Origin: CAZJBS01 sp964544475
Lineage (GTDB): Bacteria > CLD3 > SB21
DNA: 64,000 nt
Reading direction: 5' to 3'
NCBI GenBank assembly: GCA_964544475.1
Contig: CAZJBS010000003.1
Coordinates: 1-64,000 of the forward strand
The notes under the pieces were generated by a model that did no database searches, was not told the origin of the DNA, and saw only the letters and a program-made list of their open reading frames with translations. How positions within the stretch are numbered: position 1 is the first letter of the stretch; every line of letters begins with the position of its first letter. Shown piece by piece: positions 63,601 through 64,000 of the stretch. The position numbers were made by a program, and so were the translations under genes.

Positions 63601-64000
63601 GGATTACAACAAGTATTTTTCATCCGAAGCGGTGTACGAACTGGCTCGCTTGAAGTACGAAGATTTTTCGAAGATTTCGCTCAAAAATCCGGGCGCGGAA
63701 TACAAAGAAACGATGAAGTTTACGCTGGTCAAGGAATTGATCGAATTGTATCAGACGGTTACCGAATACGCCCACATGCGAACCTATGAAGCCGCCTACT
63801 ACCGCGGCCTGGTGCGGGAAGAATTCGGCGAGGCCCTCGCCAACCGGCAGTTCAAACAGGAAAAAGATGTCGCCAAACAAATCATCGCCCAGAGCGAAGT
63901 GTATGCCGGTGCGGCCAAGGCGTACCGTGGCGCGGTCGAAGAGTACATCAATTCCTATAATTTCCTGGATAAAGCGTACCAGAAGTTTGTTGAAGAAGAA
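60692..64000 (+). CDS. Large exported TPR-repeat protein (3' truncated by window end)
   Basis: The frame runs open from the ATG at 60692 to the last base, 1103 codons so far. Residues 1-30 form a signal peptide (GILVLLLLAVLTPLHAQ). A short coiled coil (LKLKEDLEKQKSKLETE) and then many TPR-type units follow, e.g. YQQLVERFPESPYVVDAMY, YQDLAVRFSDSKYAAEAYN and YSKVLDYPQSPRFPEAVYK, the outer-membrane 'tol-pal/YbgF-like' type of repeat. It is 19 bp downstream of the preceding TPR gene and surely in the same operon. Large TPR proteins of this kind occur in gliding or envelope-spanning complexes of FCB and delta-proteobacterial lineages, but the match is architectural only. The start is preceded by AGGGA. 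Confidence 0.85.
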   Translation, partial: MISMSNRVSGILVLLLLAVLTPLHAQTPGNGAGDTTGLENVSSEDLLKLKEDLEKQKSKLETERVDLLDKGLKQSKEFLEKSGGGTATTSLVLLQRAEYLFLILEDNFQAQAESLAVINDQRLRQWDLQRDEYKARLVAEGKDEKAVEEALGQIPPPNLIPDPERDYSEILRTYQQLVERFPESPYVVDAMYNIAYIKESQGKQLKLRELNSPADGRWAEEGERRLREALKVYQDLAVRFSDSKYAAEAYNRIGEYYFSRGGDADLQKAIKNYSKVLDYPQSPRFPEAVYKLAWTHYRLGNYPQAISYFTYLVDDVDSARHYNVSYQELDTEAIIYIGISFNRWAEQIDLAQGTSDGGHKLIRSYIDEAKLNTKRYAPDIMWALAESYDVEQKDTLALRSYRELLDTYPLYAKGPDAQYKVISTFQRLSNAAQNATLSKSLTDSVLSNRFKLYEMFKPGSEWSVAVEDKETVRRGNQMARDVLVENIFYYYEEAAASPGKENWRIALDFSKQFISYFPTDTFAYKIHYNVAFIQHYMFGQLDSAFEEYINVANKYTYDTYRYKSSIDAYLIADSLNRRNPYKKPANAPGDSILPLTPGEEKLIEAINNYSRLFSDTVTQFPMDSLTNPEPVLGIPGRKTADFLAYAGEIYFNHNDFNRSSQYFNTVLTRYPNSDKVIISEKYLMKSYLDRKDYRSSEIVARRILNNPASSGEQKDEAVRTIFYTTFKHAEVFQQKKESARAGREFERAYVEGTQLGYKKREELGVALFNSGIEYTNSRELKRAIRAYEIYADTFPDTKDAPNALFNTQSLYAEMKDMKAAARTSERLADKYPSYSENDGAINAEIVLYNAEYYLEQAAKQATSRGDTMDAKAQNREAIRVSEKFVQRYPKSKYATEMDFGVAKLLFAVNEEEKAFQKYREFANRYPTDKRNVQALYEVGINHLKRGRRGEAILAFQDTKKKSDELKKLRLDYNKYFSSEAVYELARLKYEDFSKISLKNPGAEYKETMKFTLVKELIELYQTVTEYAHMRTYEAAYYRGLVREEFGEALANRQFKQEKDVAKQIIAQSEVYAGAAKAYRGAVEEYINSYNFLDKAYQKFVEEE

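Overview
The window comes from a Gram-negative bacterium, most likely an uncultivated lineage of the Fibrobacteres-Chlorobi-Bacteroidetes (FCB) neighbourhood (Ignavibacteriota, Calditrichota, KSB1 or Zixibacteria type). The main clue is the type IX secretion (T9SS type A) C-terminal domain at the end of the first gene, with a related FlgD/T9SS-like tail on the giant protein. A MacA-MacB-TolC type efflux operon, large periplasmic TPR proteins and an ADP-forming acyl-CoA synthetase fit that placement. This is inference from gene content, not phylogeny. A run of exactly 100 N (21936-22035) shows that this is a draft scaffold.

Layout. 1-1.8 kb: the 3' end of a secreted T9SS cargo protein, a terminator and a methyltransferase remnant. 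1.8-5.3 kb: ADP-forming acyl-CoA synthetase, a free-standing HPt protein and, convergent to them, a lone OppD-type ATPase. 5.4-10.3 kb: phosphomannomutase/phosphoglucomutase with a histone-like lysine-rich tail, an AF2212-like antitoxin/PIN toxin pair, glutamate formimidoyltransferase, and a convergent UMF1-type MFS transporter. 10.4-16.4 kb: a TolC / MacA-like adaptor / ABC ATPase / two-permease operon closed by a strong terminator. 16.5-37.15 kb: a two-gene unit of a small exported protein and a 6592-codon surface protein, with its own promoter and terminator. 37.2-46.3 kb: pcrA-type helicase, a TPR protein and inositol monophosphatase coupled by ATGA overlaps, then yajC, a monoheme cytochrome c, thiS, thiG and a STAS protein. 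46.4-49.4 kb: two paralogous metallo-beta-lactamase hydrolases followed by a histidine kinase with a cyclic-nucleotide-binding domain. 49.4-53.5 kb: two glycosyltransferases and a solitary nuoN. 53.5-57 kb: TerC, MeaB and a convergent beta-CASP nuclease. 57.2-64 kb: two very large exported TPR/coiled-coil proteins, the second cut by the window end.

The most unusual region is the giant gene. It holds about nine 100-residue Ig-like units interrupted by the assembly gap. Further on it has three tandem super-repeats of about 2.1 kb, with a 710-bp stretch identical in two of them. It also contains islands of strongly G-ending codon use. The best candidate for an undescribed functional system is the STAS / MBL / MBL / cyclic-nucleotide-sensing kinase cluster, where possible phosphodiesterases lie next to a possible cyclic-nucleotide sensor.

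A recurring promoter-like element (TTG at -35, about 17 bp, TAnnTT-like at -10; best copies TTGCWA then TACATT) lies ahead of many transcription units. It helped choose several start codons.
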